Shown piece after piece: positions 11,042 through 23,343 of a DNA stretch of 64,000 nt. The stretch spans positions 61,551,257 through 61,615,256 of the forward strand of contig NC_060060.1 in NCBI RefSeq assembly GCF_020283565.1, read 5' to 3'. This DNA is from Trifolium pratense (Eukaryota > Streptophyta > Magnoliopsida > Fabales > Fabaceae). The notes beneath the pieces were generated by a model that saw only the letters and a list, made by a program, of their open reading frames with translations, did not search any database and had not been told where the DNA came from. The translations under genes were made by a program, and so were the position numbers. The first letter of the stretch is position 1, and the number at the start of each line of letters is the position of its first letter.

Positions 11042-11053
11042 GCTCTGATACCA
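11042..11053 (-). other. Primer binding site, initiator tRNA-Met type
   Basis: The minus strand reads TGGTATCAGAGC, complementary to the 3' end of plant initiator tRNA-Met, three bases inside the 5' LTR. Confidence 0.9.
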
Positions 11054-11624
11054 CTTTGTAACACCCAAACCCGTTATTTAATTAACTCTGCCTTTATAAA
11101 ATCTTTTTCGAAAATACGCAGCGGAAAAATTAAAAATCTGATTTATAAAGCGCTGGTTTGAATATCACAAACTTCATTCAAAGATAATACTAATACATTT
11201 ATCTAGTAAAATATTCGAATGAACTAAAAACAAAACCTCGCATCGAACGATGCGTTATTAGTTATACAAAACGGATACTTTTCAAATGAAAGCTTAAGAC
11301 CAACAGAGTATACTAAGAGGACTACATGCGTATACATATAAAAACCCCTTTTTCCCGTGTCTCAATCAGAGCAGAGCTTCACCATTGCACTCGGACGAGG
11401 CTAACACATTACCTGTCAACCTGGACCCCCAAAGGTCCAGCAATTAACACAAAGCAGAGAGTTAGAAAACATAAACATAAATATAAGTGTGAGTAGTATA
11501 CTACACACTTCACACGCTATCATACATTTCTAACTCACGCACATACATCGTCAAATACGACTACCAATTAATCATTCATTTACAAACACACCAATCATAT
11601 AGTTTCACGTCTTCTCGGACACTA

Positions 11625-12215
11625 CCAAAGTGTACATTTTATAGTCATGACGGACTCTACACTTGTTCATTTTATAGTCATGACGGACTCTACATTTGTT
11701 CATTTTATAGTCATGACGGACTCTACTCATATACCAAGACATGGCAACAATCACAGTATTAAACAATTAGTAAATACCAAAGCTTAACACATACGGAAAA
11801 CACATTACAATCCGATCAGATAATGTCACATAACAATTATCAAATACATGTGCATTTACCCTAATGCATCTAATGCCAATTATCCAATGTCATGTCATCC
11901 CTAGACACGACTAATGCATGTGGTACCATTTCCACGTTGTTCAGATTTCAGTCATGACGGACTGTTCAGATTATAGTCATGCACGGACTGTTCAGATTAT
12001 AGTCATGCACGGACTGTTCAGATTATAGTCATGCACGGACTCTACATCAGTTTTACATCGTTGCTGGATGGTGTCAGTTTTAGATCATGCAGGATCATCA
12101 TCAATACAGTTTTAAATCATGTCGGATCTCGGTTATCATCAACCATCTCACTCATAAAGAGGAGTCTCACAGTTTTATATCATGTTTGGATATGGGCTCC
12201 AGATCTCGGATAACA
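11625..12215 (-). repeat. Array of short hairpins in the LTR (copy 2)
   Basis: The same array as at 6115-6710, in the partner LTR, with the same unit order. Confidence 0.65.
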
Positions 12216-12728
12216 TAATCCCATCTTCGGCCACTTTTCATAAACATAATCTATTTTCATCAATTATTGGAATTCACATGATTCCCATAACACAATTATT
12301 CATGAATGCATGATTACTTTTAAACACATCAAATACATGACGCTATCTAGCTCGAAGCTATTCATTCCCTGATGCGGAAACACAATTCCAACATCTAACA
12401 CATTAGGATAACACAATATCCTATCACTCAAATCATAATTATTCACATGATAATTATCTGCATAACCATTTTTATACACATAAGTTTCATTTACACTTAT
12501 GTCATAAAACACACATCATTTCCTTAACATTGCAAATTAATGCTAAAACATAAACATAGTCACTTGAACTACAAGTCATTGCATACGCGTGCGAATCATA
12601 TAACGATTAACAATAAGCATTAACAACATCAACATGTATCAACAAACATGTAAGGATACCCTTAAACCATGTTACAAGTGCCTAATTGTACTTAAAACAA
12701 TTATCAAAAAGTTGCTGTCACAGTGCTG

Positions 12729-12947
12729 TTCGCTGAGCGAATCCGTAGCGAACCCGTAGCGAACACGTAGCGAACACGTAGCGAACCCGTAGCGAACACG
12801 TTCGCTGTAGCGAACAGGTAGCGAACTACATCAGAGGGTTGCAGGTACATGGCGAACAGATAGCGAACCCGTAGCGAACTTATTCGCTAAGCGAATCCGT
12901 AGCGAACTTATTCGCTGAGCGAATCCGTAGCGAATCCGTAGCGAACT
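12729..12947 (-). repeat. GTAGCGAAC / TCGCTNAGCGA tandem module in the LTR (copy 2)
   Basis: Same module as 7225-7455 with one 11-bp unit fewer. This accounts for most of the LTR length difference. Confidence 0.85.
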
Positions 12948-13797
12948 ACACCAGAAATATCTGTTCTTGAGTTTTCTAAGGCGGTTTAACATTGAATCAA
13001 CTCAAAAATTCATCCAAACATGTTATAAATTCATATAAACAGCCATTCCAAACATATATGGTATCAAGGAACATTAATCATCCCTTCCAAACATCCAAAT
13101 ACCTCAAATAATCAAAATCATGCCAATTTCTTGCAAAATAAGCAAAGTTGCATAAACATGCAAATCATTGATCAAACATCTACATATTCCCATTTTCAAC
13201 TCCCCAAAGTTGTTTACCTCATCTACCATGAGTTCACTACACATGTTAGGATCAAAAGAATCCATTTTCCATTAAGAAAATCACCCACAAAACCCACAAG
13301 AAAATAGAGTGGAAAGAGTTTGGGAATGGAGGAATCGACATCCTCCCCTCTTCCGAATCACTCACGAATATGTAATCTAACTCTCGTACCTTAGCTCGAC
13401 GAATCCACAAGCTTGCTCTTCTCTTTCTCTCCCACGAGCTCTCCCTCTCCCTCATGAGCTCCTTGCCCTAGCTAAGCTCTTCAACTTCTCATGGATTGCA
13501 ACTTATGAGACTATTCATGGTTGACTTGGCTACTTATAGCTCTCTCTCTATTCTCATGGATCAAAGCCCACTTGGCTTAGGCCCAATGCCTATTCCACGC
13601 CCAAAGGCCCAAACAACATAACTTCTCGCTCATTAACTTACGTTCTCGCTAAATGATTATTCGCCGCTTAATAATTTAATTATAAATCACGCCCTCGCGT
13701 AATAAAATAATTAAATAACGAATACTAAATTTTGGGTCGTTACAGATACAATTTATAACACGGTGAAAACTAAACGAAATAAAAAAAATCGAAAAAA

Positions 13798-13916
13798 GAG
13801 GTGCAACACAAGGACTTCCCAGGAGGTCACCCATCCTAGTACTACTCTCGCCCAAGCACGCTTAACTGCGGAGTTCTGATGGGATCTGGTGCATTAGTGC
13901 TGGTATGATCGCATCA
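13798..13916 (-). rRNA. 5S rRNA, copy 1 (class A)
   Basis: Variant gatctgg. TATA region mutated to gtaaatatg. Confidence 0.93.
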
Positions 13917-14086
13917 GGTGTATAATACGGTTTAATTGTAAATATGTCTTCCATCTTTCAGGCCAAATTTTGGAGAAATCCGAGAAAGTAGACTAAAACA
14001 CGATATTTTTCAATAATCTCGCAAAAAATTGAAGGATAAAATTTATAACACGGTGAAAACTAAACGAAATAAAAAAATCGAAAAAA

Positions 14087-14205
14087 GAGGTGCAACACAT
14101 TAACTTCCCAGGAGGTCACCCATCCTAGTACTACTCTCACCCAAGCACGCTTAACTGCGGAGTTCTGATGGGATCCGGTGCATTAGTGCTGGTATGATCG
14201 CATCA
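14087..14205 (-). rRNA. 5S rRNA, copy 2 (class M)
   Basis: cacattaac variant, ctcaccc. Confidence 0.95.
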
Positions 14206-14376
14206 GGTGTATAATACGGTTTAATTGTATATATGTCTTCCATCTTTCAGGCCAAATTTTGGAGAAATCCGAGAAAGTAGACTAAAACACGATATTTTTC
14301 ATTAATCTCGCCAAAAATTGAAGGATAAAATTTATAACACGGTGAAAACTAAACGAAATAAAAAAAATCGAAAAAA

Positions 14377-14494
14377 GAGGTGCAACACAAGGACTTCCAG
14401 GAGGTCTCCCATCCTAGTACTACTCTCGCCCAAGCACGCTTAACTGCGGAGTTCTGATGGGATCCGGTACATTAGTGCTGGTATGATCGCACCT
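14377..14494 (-). rRNA. 5S rRNA, copy 3 (class D)
   Basis: ttccagg deletion, ctccc, gtacatt, gcacctgg. Confidence 0.93.
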
Positions 14495-14664
14495 GGTATA
14501 TAATACGGTTTAATTGTATATATGTCTTCCATCTTTCAGGCCAAATTTTGGAGAAATCCGAGAAAGTAGACTAAAACACGATATTTTTCATTAATCTCGC
14601 AAAAAATTGAAGGATAAAATTTATAACACGGTGAAAACTAAACGAAATAAAAAAATCGAAAAAA

Positions 14665-14783
14665 GAGGTGCAACACAAGGACTTCCCAGGAGGTCACCCA
14701 TCCTAGTACTACTCTCGCCCAAGCACGCTTAACTACGGAGTTCTGATGGGATCCGGTGCATTAGTGCTGGTATGATCGCATCA
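14665..14783 (-). rRNA. 5S rRNA, copy 4 (class A)
   Basis: With actacgg. Confidence 0.95.
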
Positions 14784-14954
14784 GGTGTATAATACGGTTT
14801 AATTGTATATATGTCTTCCATCTTTCAGGCCAAATTTTGGAGAAATCCGAGAAAGTAGACTAAAACACGATATTTTTCATTAATCTCGCCAAAAATTGAA
14901 GGATAAAATTTATAACACGGTGAAAACTAAACGAAATAAAAAAAATCGAAAAAA

Positions 14955-15073
14955 GAGGTGCAACACAAGGACTTCCCAGGAGGTCACCCATCCTAGTACT
15001 ACTCTCGCCCAAGCACGCTTAACTGCGGAGTTCTGATGGGATCCGGTACATTAGTGCTGGTATGATCGCACCT
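14955..15073 (-). rRNA. 5S rRNA, copy 5 (class A)
   Basis: With gtacatt and gcacctgg but no deletion: mosaic of A and D. Confidence 0.95.
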
Positions 15074-15243
15074 GGTATATAATACGGTTTAATTGTATAT
15101 ATGTCTTCCATCTTTCAGGCCAAATTTTGGAGAAATCCGAGAAAGTAGACTAAAACACGATATTTTTCATTAATCTCGCAAAAAATTGAAGGATAAAATT
15201 TATAACACGGTGAAAACTAAACGAAATAAAAAAATCGAAAAAA

Positions 15244-15362
15244 GAGGTGCAACACATGGACTTCCCAGGAGGTCACCCATCCTAGTACTACTCTCGCCCA
15301 AGCACGCTTAACTGCGGAGTTCTGATGGGATCCGGTGCATTAGTGCTGGTATGATCGCATCA
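15244..15362 (-). rRNA. 5S rRNA, copy 6 (class M)
   Basis: ctcgccc. Confidence 0.95.
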
Positions 15363-15532
15363 GGTGTATAATACGGTTTAATTGTATATATGTCTTCCAT
15401 CTTTCAGGCCAAATTTTGGAGAAATCCGAGAAAGTAGACTAAAACACGATATTTTTCATTAATCTCGCCAAAAATTGAAGGATAAAATTTATAACACGGT
15501 GAAAACTAAACGAAATAAAAAAATCAAAAAAA

Positions 15533-15651
15533 GAGGTGCAACACAAGGACTTCCCAGGAGGTCACCCATCCTAGTACTACTCTCGCCCAAGCACGCTTAA
15601 CTACGGAGTTCTGATGGGATCCGGTGCATTAGTGCTGGTATGATCGCATCA
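15533..15651 (-). rRNA. 5S rRNA, copy 7 (class T)
   Basis: actacgg. Confidence 0.95.
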
Positions 15652-15821
15652 GGTGTATAATACGGTTTAATTGTATATATGTCTTCCATCTTTCAGGCCA
15701 AATTTTGGAGAAATCCGAGAAAGTAGACTAAAACACGATATTTTTCATTAATCTCGCAAAAAATTGAAGGATAAAATTTATAACACGGTGAAAACTAAAC
15801 GAAATAAAAAAATCGAAAAAA

Positions 15822-15940
15822 GAGGTGCAACACATGGACTTCCCAGGAGGTCACCCATCCTAGTACTACTCTCACCCAAGCACGCTTAACTGCGGAGTTC
15901 TGATGGGATCCGGTGCATTAGTGCTGGTATGATCGCATCA
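15822..15940 (-). rRNA. 5S rRNA, copy 8 (class M)
   Basis: ctcaccc. Confidence 0.95.
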
Positions 15941-16111
15941 GGTGTATAATACGGTTTAATTGTATATATGTCTTCCATCTTTCAGGCCAAATTTTGGAGA
16001 AATCCGAGAAAGTAGACTAAAACACGATATTTTTCATTAATCTCGCCAAAAATTGAAGGATAAAATTTATAACACGGTGAAAACTAAACGAAATAAAAAA
16101 AATCGAAAAAA

Positions 16112-16229
16112 GAGGTGCAACACAAGGACTTCCAGGAGGTCACCCATCCTAGTACTACTCTCGCCCAAGCACGCTTAACTGCGGAGTTCTGATGGGATCC
16201 GGTACATTAGTGCTGGTATGATCGCACCT
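16112..16229 (-). rRNA. 5S rRNA, copy 9 (class D)
   Basis: Deletion, but gtcaccc retained. Confidence 0.93.
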
Positions 16230-16399
16230 GGTATATAATACGGTTTAATTGTATATATGTCTTCCATCTTTCAGGCCAAATTTTGGAGAAATCCGAGAAA
16301 GTAGACTAAAACACGATATTTTTCATTAATCTCGCAAAAAATTGAAGGATAAAATTTATAACACGGTGAAAACTAAACGAAATAAAAAAATCGAAAAAA

Positions 16400-16518
16400 G
16401 AGGTGCAACACATGGACTTCCCAGGAGGTCACCCATCCTAGTACTACTCTCACCCAAGCACGCTTAACTGCGGAGTTCTGATGGGATCCGGTGCATTAGT
16501 GCTGGTATGATCGCATCA
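16400..16518 (-). rRNA. 5S rRNA, copy 10 (class M)
   Basis: ctcaccc. First unit of an M-D-T-A tetramer. Confidence 0.95.
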
Positions 16519-16689
16519 GGTGTATAATACGGTTTAATTGTATATATGTCTTCCATCTTTCAGGCCAAATTTTGGAGAAATCCGAGAAAGTAGACTAAAA
16601 CACGATATTTTTCATTAATCTCGCCAAAAATTGAAGGATAAAATTTATAACACGGTGAAAACTAAACGAAATAAAAAAAATCGAAAAAA

Positions 16690-16807
16690 GAGGTGCAACA
16701 CAAGGACTTCCAGGAGGTCTCCCATCCTAGTACTACTCTCGCCCAAGCACGCTTAACTGCGGAGTTCTGATGGGATCCGGTACATTAGTGCTGGTATGAT
16801 CGCACCT
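16690..16807 (-). rRNA. 5S rRNA, copy 11 (class D)
   Basis: Deletion with ctccc. Confidence 0.93.
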
Positions 16808-16977
16808 GGTATATAATACGGTTTAATTGTATATATGTCTTCCATCTTTCAGGCCAAATTTTGGAGAAATCCGAGAAAGTAGACTAAAACACGATATTTT
16901 TCATTAATCTCGCAAAAAATTGAAGGATAAAATTTATAACACGGTGAAAACTAAACGAAATAAAAAAATCAAAAAAA

Positions 16978-17096
16978 GAGGTGCAACACAAGGACTTCCC
17001 AGGAGGTCACCCATCCTAGTACTACTCTCGCCCAAGCACGCTTAACTACGGAGTTCTGATGGGATCCGGTGCATTAGTGCTGGTATGATCGCATCA
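16978..17096 (-). rRNA. 5S rRNA, copy 12 (class T)
   Basis: actacgg. Confidence 0.95.
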
Positions 17097-17267
17097 GGTG
17101 TATAATACGGTTTAATTGTATATATGTCTTCCATCTTTCAGGCCAAATTTTGGAGAAATCCGAGAAAGTAGACTAAAACACGATATTTTTCATTAATCTC
17201 GCCAAAAATTGAAGGATAAAATTTATAACACGGTGAAAACTAAACGAAATAAAAAAAATCGAAAAAA

Positions 17268-17386
17268 GAGGTGCAACACAAGGACTTCCCAGGAGGTCAC
17301 CCATCCTAGTACTACTCTCGCCCAAGCACGCTTAACTGCGGAGTTCTGATGGGATCCGGTACATTAGTGCTGGTATGATCGCACCT
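17268..17386 (-). rRNA. 5S rRNA, copy 13 (class A)
   Basis: gtacatt, gcacctgg. Confidence 0.95.
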
Positions 17387-17556
17387 GGTATATAATACGG
17401 TTTAATTGTATATATGTCTTCCATCTTTCAGGCCAAATTTTGGAGAAATCCGAGAAAGTAGACTAAAACACGATATTTTTCATTAATCTCGCAAAAAATT
17501 GAAGGATAAAATTTATAACACGGTGAAAACTAAACGAAATAAAAAAATCGAAAAAA

Positions 17557-17675
17557 GAGGTGCAACACATGGACTTCCCAGGAGGTCACCCATCCTAGTA
17601 CTACTCTCGCCCAAGCACGCTTAACTGCGGAGTTCTGATGGGATCCGGTGCATTAGTGCTGGTATGATCGCATCA
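17557..17675 (-). rRNA. 5S rRNA, copy 14 (class M)
   Basis: ctcgccc. Confidence 0.95.
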
Positions 17676-17845
17676 GGTGTATAATACGGTTTAATTGTAT
17701 ATATGTCTTCCATCTTTCAGGCCAAATTTTGGAGAAATCCGAGAAAGTAGACTAAAACACGATATTTTTCATTAATCTCGCCAAAAATTGAAGGATAAAA
17801 TTTATAACACGGTGAAAACTAAACGAAATAAAAAAATCAAAAAAA

Positions 17846-17964
17846 GAGGTGCAACACAAGGACTTCCCAGGAGGTCACCCATCCTAGTACTACTCTCGCC
17901 CAAGCACGCTTAACTGCGGAGTTCTGATGGGATCCGGTGCATTAGTGCTGGTATGATCGCATCA
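17846..17964 (-). rRNA. 5S rRNA, copy 15 (class T)
   Basis: actgcgg. Confidence 0.95.
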
Positions 17965-18135
17965 GGTGTATAATACGGTTTAATTGTATATATGTCTTCC
18001 ATCTTTCAGGCCAAATTTTGGAGAAATCCGAGAAAGTAGACTAAAACACGATATTTTTCATTAATCTCGCCAAAAATTGAAGGATAAAATTTATAACACG
18101 GTGAAAACTAAACGAAATAAAAAAAATCGAAAAAA

Positions 18136-18254
18136 GAGGTGCAACACAAGGACTTCCCAGGAGGTCACCCATCCTAGTACTACTCTCGCCCAAGCACGCT
18201 TAACTGCGGAGTTCTGATGGGATCCGGTACATTAGTGCTGGTATGATCGCATCA
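18136..18254 (-). rRNA. 5S rRNA, copy 16 (class A)
   Basis: gtacatt with gcatcagg. Confidence 0.95.
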
Positions 18255-18424
18255 GGTGTATAATACGGTTTAATTGTATATATGTCTTCCATCTTTCAGG
18301 CCAAATTTTGGAGAAATCCGAGAAAGTAGACTAAAACACGATATTTTTCATTAATCTCGCAAAAAATTGAAGGATAAAATTTATAACACGGTGAAAACTA
18401 AACGAAATAAAAAAATCGAAAAAA

Positions 18425-18543
18425 GAGGTGCAACACAAGGACTTCCCAGGAGGTCACCCATCCTAGTACTACTCTCGCCCAAGCACGCTTAACTACGGAG
18501 TTCTGATGGGATCCGGTGCATTAGTGCTGGTATGATCGCATCA
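18425..18543 (-). rRNA. 5S rRNA, copy 17 (class A)
   Basis: actacgg. Confidence 0.95.
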
Positions 18544-18714
18544 GGTGTATAATACGGTTTAATTGTATATATGTCTTCCATCTTTCAGGCCAAATTTTGG
18601 AGAAATCCGAGAAAGTAGACTAAAACACGATATTTTTCATTAATCTCGCCAAAAATTGAAGGATAAAATTTATAACACGGTGAAAACTAAACGAAATAAA
18701 AAAAATCGAAAAAA

Positions 18715-18832
18715 GAGGTGCAACACAAGGACTTCCAGGAGGTCTCCCATCCTAGTACTACTCTCGCCCAAGCACGCTTAACTGCGGAGTTCTGATGGGA
18801 TCCGGTACATTAGTGCTGGTATGATCGCACCT
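18715..18832 (-). rRNA. 5S rRNA, copy 18 (class D)
   Basis: Deletion with ctccc. Confidence 0.93.
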
Positions 18833-19002
18833 GGTATATAATACGGTTTAATTGTATATATGTCTTCCATCTTTCAGGCCAAATTTTGGAGAAATCCGAG
18901 AAAGTAGACTAAAACACGATATTTTTCATTAATCTCGCAAAAAATTGAAGGATAAAATTTATAACACGGTGAAAACTAAACGAAATAAAAAAATTAAAAA
19001 AA

Positions 19003-19121
19003 GAGGTGCAACACAAGGACTTCCCAGGAGGTCACCCATCCTAGTACTACTCTCGCCCAAGCACGCTTAACTACGGAGTTCTGATGGGATCCGGTGCATT
19101 AGTGCTGGTATGATCGCATCA
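19003..19121 (-). rRNA. 5S rRNA, copy 19 (class T)
   Basis: Spacer attaaaaaa, actacgg. Confidence 0.95.
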
Positions 19122-19292
19122 GGTGTATAATACGGTTTAATTGTATATATGTCTTCCATCTTTCAGGCCAAATTTTGGAGAAATCCGAGAAAGTAGACTA
19201 AAACACGATATTTTTCATTAATCTCGCCAAAAATTGAAGGATAAAATTTATAACACGGTGAAAACTAAACGAAATAAAAAAAATCGAAAAAA

Positions 19293-19411
19293 GAGGTGCA
19301 ACACAAGGACTTCCCAGGAGGTCACCCATCCTAGTACTACTCTCGCCCAAGCACGCTTAACTGCGGAGTTCTGATGGGATCCGGTACATTAGTGCTGGTA
19401 TGATCGCATCT
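19293..19411 (-). rRNA. 5S rRNA, copy 20 (class A)
   Basis: gtacatt, gcatctgg. Confidence 0.95.
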
Positions 19412-19581
19412 GGTATATAATACGGTTTAATTGTATATATGTCTTCCATCTTTCAGGCCAAATTTTGGAGAAATCCGAGAAAGTAGACTAAAACACGATA
19501 TTTTTCATTAATCTCGCAAAAAATTGAAGGATAAAATTTATAACACGGTGAAAACTAAACGAAATAAAAAAATCGAAAAAA

Positions 19582-19700
19582 GAGGTGCAACACATGGACT
19601 TCCCAGGAGGTCACCCATCCTAGTACTACTCTCGCCCAAGCACGCTTAACTGCGGAGTTCTGATGGGATCCGGTGCATTAGTGCTGGTATGATCGCATCA
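19582..19700 (-). rRNA. 5S rRNA, copy 21 (class M)
   Basis: ctcgccc. Confidence 0.95.
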
Positions 19701-19870
19701 GGTGTATAATACGGTTTAATTGTATATATGTCTTCCATCTTTCAGGCCAAATTTTGGAGAAATCCGAGAAAGTAGACTAAAACACGATATTTTTCATTAA
19801 TCTCGCAAAAAATTGAAGGATAAAATTTATAACACGGTGAAAACTAAACGAAATAAAAAAATCAAAAAAA

Positions 19871-19989
19871 GAGGTGCAACACAAGGACTTCCCAGGAGGT
19901 CACCCATCCTAGTACTACTCTCGCCCAAGCACGCTTAACTACGGAGTTCTGATGGGATCCGGTGCATTAGTGCTGGTATGATCGCATCA
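19871..19989 (-). rRNA. 5S rRNA, copy 22 (class T)
   Basis: actacgg. Confidence 0.95.
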
Positions 19990-20160
19990 GGTGTATAATA
20001 CGGTTTAATTGTATATATGTCTTCCATCTTTCAGGCCAAATTTTGGAGAAATCCGAGAAAGTAGACTAAAACACGATATTTTTCATTAATCTCGCCAAAA
20101 ATTGAAGGATAAAATTTATAACACGGTGAAAACTAAACGAAATAAAAAAAATCGAAAAAA

Positions 20161-20279
20161 GAGGTGCAACACAAGGACTTCCCAGGAGGTCACCCATCCT
20201 AGTACTACTCTCGCCCAAGCACGCTTAACTGCGGAGTTCTGATGGGATCCGGTGCATTAGTGCTGGTATGATCGCATCA
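20161..20279 (-). rRNA. 5S rRNA, copy 23 (class A)
   Basis: Plain class A. Confidence 0.95.
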
Positions 20280-20450
20280 GGTGTATAATACGGTTTAATT
20301 GTATATATGTCTTCCATCTTTCAGGCCAAATTTTGGAGAAATCCGAGAAAGTAGACTAAAACACGATATTTTTCATTAATCTCGCCAAAAATTGAAGGAT
20401 AAAATTTATAACACGGTGAAAACTAAACGAAATAAAAAAAATCGAAAAAA

Positions 20451-20569
20451 GAGGTGCAACACAAGGACTTCCCAGGAGGTCACCCATCCTAGTACTACTC
20501 TCGCCCAAGCACGCTTAACTGCGGAGTTCTGATGGGATCCGGTGCATTAGTGCTGGTATGATCGCATCA
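20451..20569 (-). rRNA. 5S rRNA, copy 24 (class A)
   Basis: Plain class A. Confidence 0.95.
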
Positions 20570-20739
20570 GGTGTATAATACGGTTTAATTGTATATATGT
20601 CTTCCATCTTTCAGGCCAAATTTTGGAGAAATCCGAGAAAGTAGACTAAAACACGATATTTTTCATTAATCTCGCAAAAAATTGAAGGATAAAATTTATA
20701 ACACGGTGAAAACTAAACGAAATAAAAAAATCGAAAAAA

Positions 20740-20858
20740 GAGGTGCAACACATGGACTTCCCAGGAGGTCACCCATCCTAGTACTACTCTCACCCAAGCA
20801 CGCTTAACTGCGGAGTTCTGATGGGATCCGGTGCATTAGTGCTGGTATGATCGCATCA
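20740..20858 (-). rRNA. 5S rRNA, copy 25 (class M)
   Basis: ctcaccc. Starts a tetramer. Confidence 0.95.
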
Positions 20859-21029
20859 GGTGTATAATACGGTTTAATTGTATATATGTCTTCCATCTTT
20901 CAGGCCAAATTTTGGAGAAATCCGAGAAAGTAGACTAAAACACGATATTTTTCATTAATCTCGCCAAAAATTGAAGGATAAAATTTATAACACGGTGAAA
21001 ACTAAACGAAATAAAAAAAATCGAAAAAA

Positions 21030-21147
21030 GAGGTGCAACACAAGGACTTCCAGGAGGTCTCCCATCCTAGTACTACTCTCGCCCAAGCACGCTTAACTGC
21101 GGAGTTCTGATGGGATCCGGTACATTAGTGCTGGTATGATCGCACCT
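21030..21147 (-). rRNA. 5S rRNA, copy 26 (class D)
   Basis: Deletion with ctccc. Confidence 0.93.
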
Positions 21148-21317
21148 GGTATATAATACGGTTTAATTGTATATATGTCTTCCATCTTTCAGGCCAAATT
21201 TTGGAGAAATCCGAGAAAGTAGACTAAAACACGATATTTTTCATTAATCTCGCAAAAAATTGAAGGATAAAATTTATAACACGGTGAAAACTAAACGAAA
21301 TAAAAAAATTAAAAAAA

Positions 21318-21436
21318 GAGGTGCAACACAAGGACTTCCCAGGAGGTCACCCATCCTAGTACTACTCTCGCCCAAGCACGCTTAACTACGGAGTTCTGAT
21401 GGGATCCGGTGCATTAGTGCTGGTATGATCGCATCA
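21318..21436 (-). rRNA. 5S rRNA, copy 27 (class T)
   Basis: Spacer attaaaaaa, actacgg. Confidence 0.95.
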
Positions 21437-21607
21437 GGTGTATAATACGGTTTAATTGTATATATGTCTTCCATCTTTCAGGCCAAATTTTGGAGAAATC
21501 CGAGAAAGTAGACTAAAACACGATATTTTTCATTAATCTCGCCAAAAATTGAAGGATAAAATTTATAACACGGTGAAAACTAAACGAAATAAAAAAAATC
21601 GAAAAAA

Positions 21608-21726
21608 GAGGTGCAACACAAGGACTTCCCAGGAGGTCACCCATCCTAGTACTACTCTCACCCAAGCACGCTTAACTGCGGAGTTCTGATGGGATCCGGT
21701 GCATTAGTGCTGGTATGATCGCATCA
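21608..21726 (-). rRNA. 5S rRNA, copy 28 (class A)
   Basis: ctcaccc. Confidence 0.95.
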
Positions 21727-21897
21727 GGTGTATAATACGGTTTAATTGTATATATGTCTTCCATCTTTCAGGCCAAATTTTGGAGAAATCCGAGAAAGTA
21801 GACTAAAACACGATATTTTTCATTAATCTCGCCAAAAATTGAAGGATAAAATTTATAACACGGTGAAAACTAAACGAAATAAAAAAAATCGAAAAAA

Positions 21898-22016
21898 GAG
21901 GTGCAACACAAGGACTTCCCAGGAGGTCACCCATCCTAGTACTACTCTCGCCCAAGCACGCTTAACTGCGGAGTTCTGATGGGATCCGGTGCATTAGTGC
22001 TGGTATGATCGCACCA
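21898..22016 (-). rRNA. 5S rRNA, copy 29 (class A)
   Basis: gcaccagg at the 5' end. Confidence 0.95.
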
Positions 22017-22186
22017 GGTATATAATACGGTTTAATTGTATATATGTCTTCCATCTTTCAGGCCAAATTTTGGAGAAATCCGAGAAAGTAGACTAAAACA
22101 CGATATTTTTCATTAATCTCGCAAAAAATTGAAGGATAAAATTTATAACACGGTGAAAACTAAACGAAATAAAAAAATCGAAAAAA

Positions 22187-22305
22187 GAGGTGCAACACAT
22201 GGACTTCCCAGGAGGTCACCCATCCTAGTACTACTCTCGCCCAAGCACGCTTAACTGCGGAGTTCTGATGGGATCCGGTGCATTAGTGCTGGTATGATCG
22301 CATCA
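22187..22305 (-). rRNA. 5S rRNA, copy 30 (class M)
   Basis: ctcgccc. Starts a tetramer. Confidence 0.95.
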
Positions 22306-22476
22306 GGTGTATAATACGGTTTAATTGTATATATGTCTTCCATCTTTCAGGCCAAATTTTGGAGAAATCCGAGAAAGTAGACTAAAACACGATATTTTTC
22401 ATTAATCTCGCCAAAAATTGAAGGATAAAATTTATAACACGGTGAAAACTAAACGAAATAAAAAAAATCGAAAAAA

Positions 22477-22594
22477 GAGGTGCAACACAAGGACTTCCAG
22501 GAGGTCACCCATCCTAGTACTACTCTCGCCCAAGCACGCTTAACTGCGGAGTTCTGATGGGATCCGGTACATTAGTGCTGGTATGATCGCACCT
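22477..22594 (-). rRNA. 5S rRNA, copy 31 (class D)
   Basis: Deletion, gtcaccc. Confidence 0.93.
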
Positions 22595-22764
22595 GGTATA
22601 TAATACGGTTTAATTGTATATATGTCTTCCATCTTTCAGGCCAAATTTTGGAGAAATCCGAGAAAGTAGACTAAAACACGATATTTTTCATTAATCTCGC
22701 AAAAAATTGAAGGATAAAATTTATAACACGGTGAAAACTAAACGAAATAAAAAAATCAAAAAAA

Positions 22765-22883
22765 GAGGTGCAACACAAGGACTTCCCAGGAGGTCACCCA
22801 TCCTAGTACTACTCTCACCCAAGCACGCTTAACTGCGGAGTTCTGATGGGATCCGGTGCATTAGTGCTGGTATGATCGCATCA
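22765..22883 (-). rRNA. 5S rRNA, copy 32 (class T)
   Basis: ctcaccc, actgcgg. Confidence 0.95.
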
Positions 22884-23054
22884 GGTGTATAATACGGTTT
22901 AATTGTATATATGTCTTCCATCTTTCAGGCCAAATTTTGGAGAAATCCGAGAAAGTAGACTAAAACACGATATTTTTCATTAATCTCGCCAAAAATTGAA
23001 GGATAAAATTTATAACACGGTGAAAACTAAACGAAATAAAAAAAATCGAAAAAA

Positions 23055-23173
23055 GAGGTGCAACACAAGGACTTCCCAGGAGGTCACCCATCCTAGTACT
23101 ACTCTCGCCCAAGCACGCTTAACTGCGGAGTTCTGATGGGATCCGGTGCATTAGTGCTGGTATGATCGCATCA
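23055..23173 (-). rRNA. 5S rRNA, copy 33 (class A)
   Basis: Plain class A. Confidence 0.95.
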
Positions 23174-23343
23174 GGTGTATAATACGGTTTAATTGTATAT
23201 ATGTCTTCCATCTTTCAGGCCAAATTTTGGAGAAATCCGAGAAAGTAGACTAAAACACGATATTTTTCATTAATCTCGCAAAAAATTGAAGGATAAAATT
23301 TATAACACGGTGAAAACTAAACGAAATAAAAAAATCGAAAAAA

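Larger units (their letters stand above)
5555..13744 (-). mobile_element. Gag-less long-LTR retrotransposon (LARD-like), minus strand
   Basis: LTRs at 5555-8252 and 11057-13744 flank 2.8 kb of internal DNA with no gag or pol. In minus-strand sense the LTR starts TGTAACGACCCAAAATTT and ends GGGTTTGGGTGTTACA. The PBS and PPT are in the right places. By eye the LTRs differ by about two substitutions, one 11-bp unit and one base, so insertion was very recent. Yet the flanking five bases differ (cacgt on the left, gatac on the right), so the outer ends do not come from one insertion event. The right end abuts 5S spacer sequence. LTR ends, PBS and PPT resemble those of the gag-only element at 35324, so it is probably mobilised by a related autonomous Gypsy element. 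Confidence 0.85.
11057..13744 (-). repeat. LTR (5' LTR in element sense), 2,688 bp
   Basis: Almost identical to 5555-8252. Its outer end (13744) is joined directly to 5S intergenic spacer (gatacaatttataacac). Confidence 0.9.

Noticed and set aside
10859..11068. 69-residue frame overlapping the PBS
   Set aside because: It runs through the primer binding site and LTR edge, so it is not a protein.
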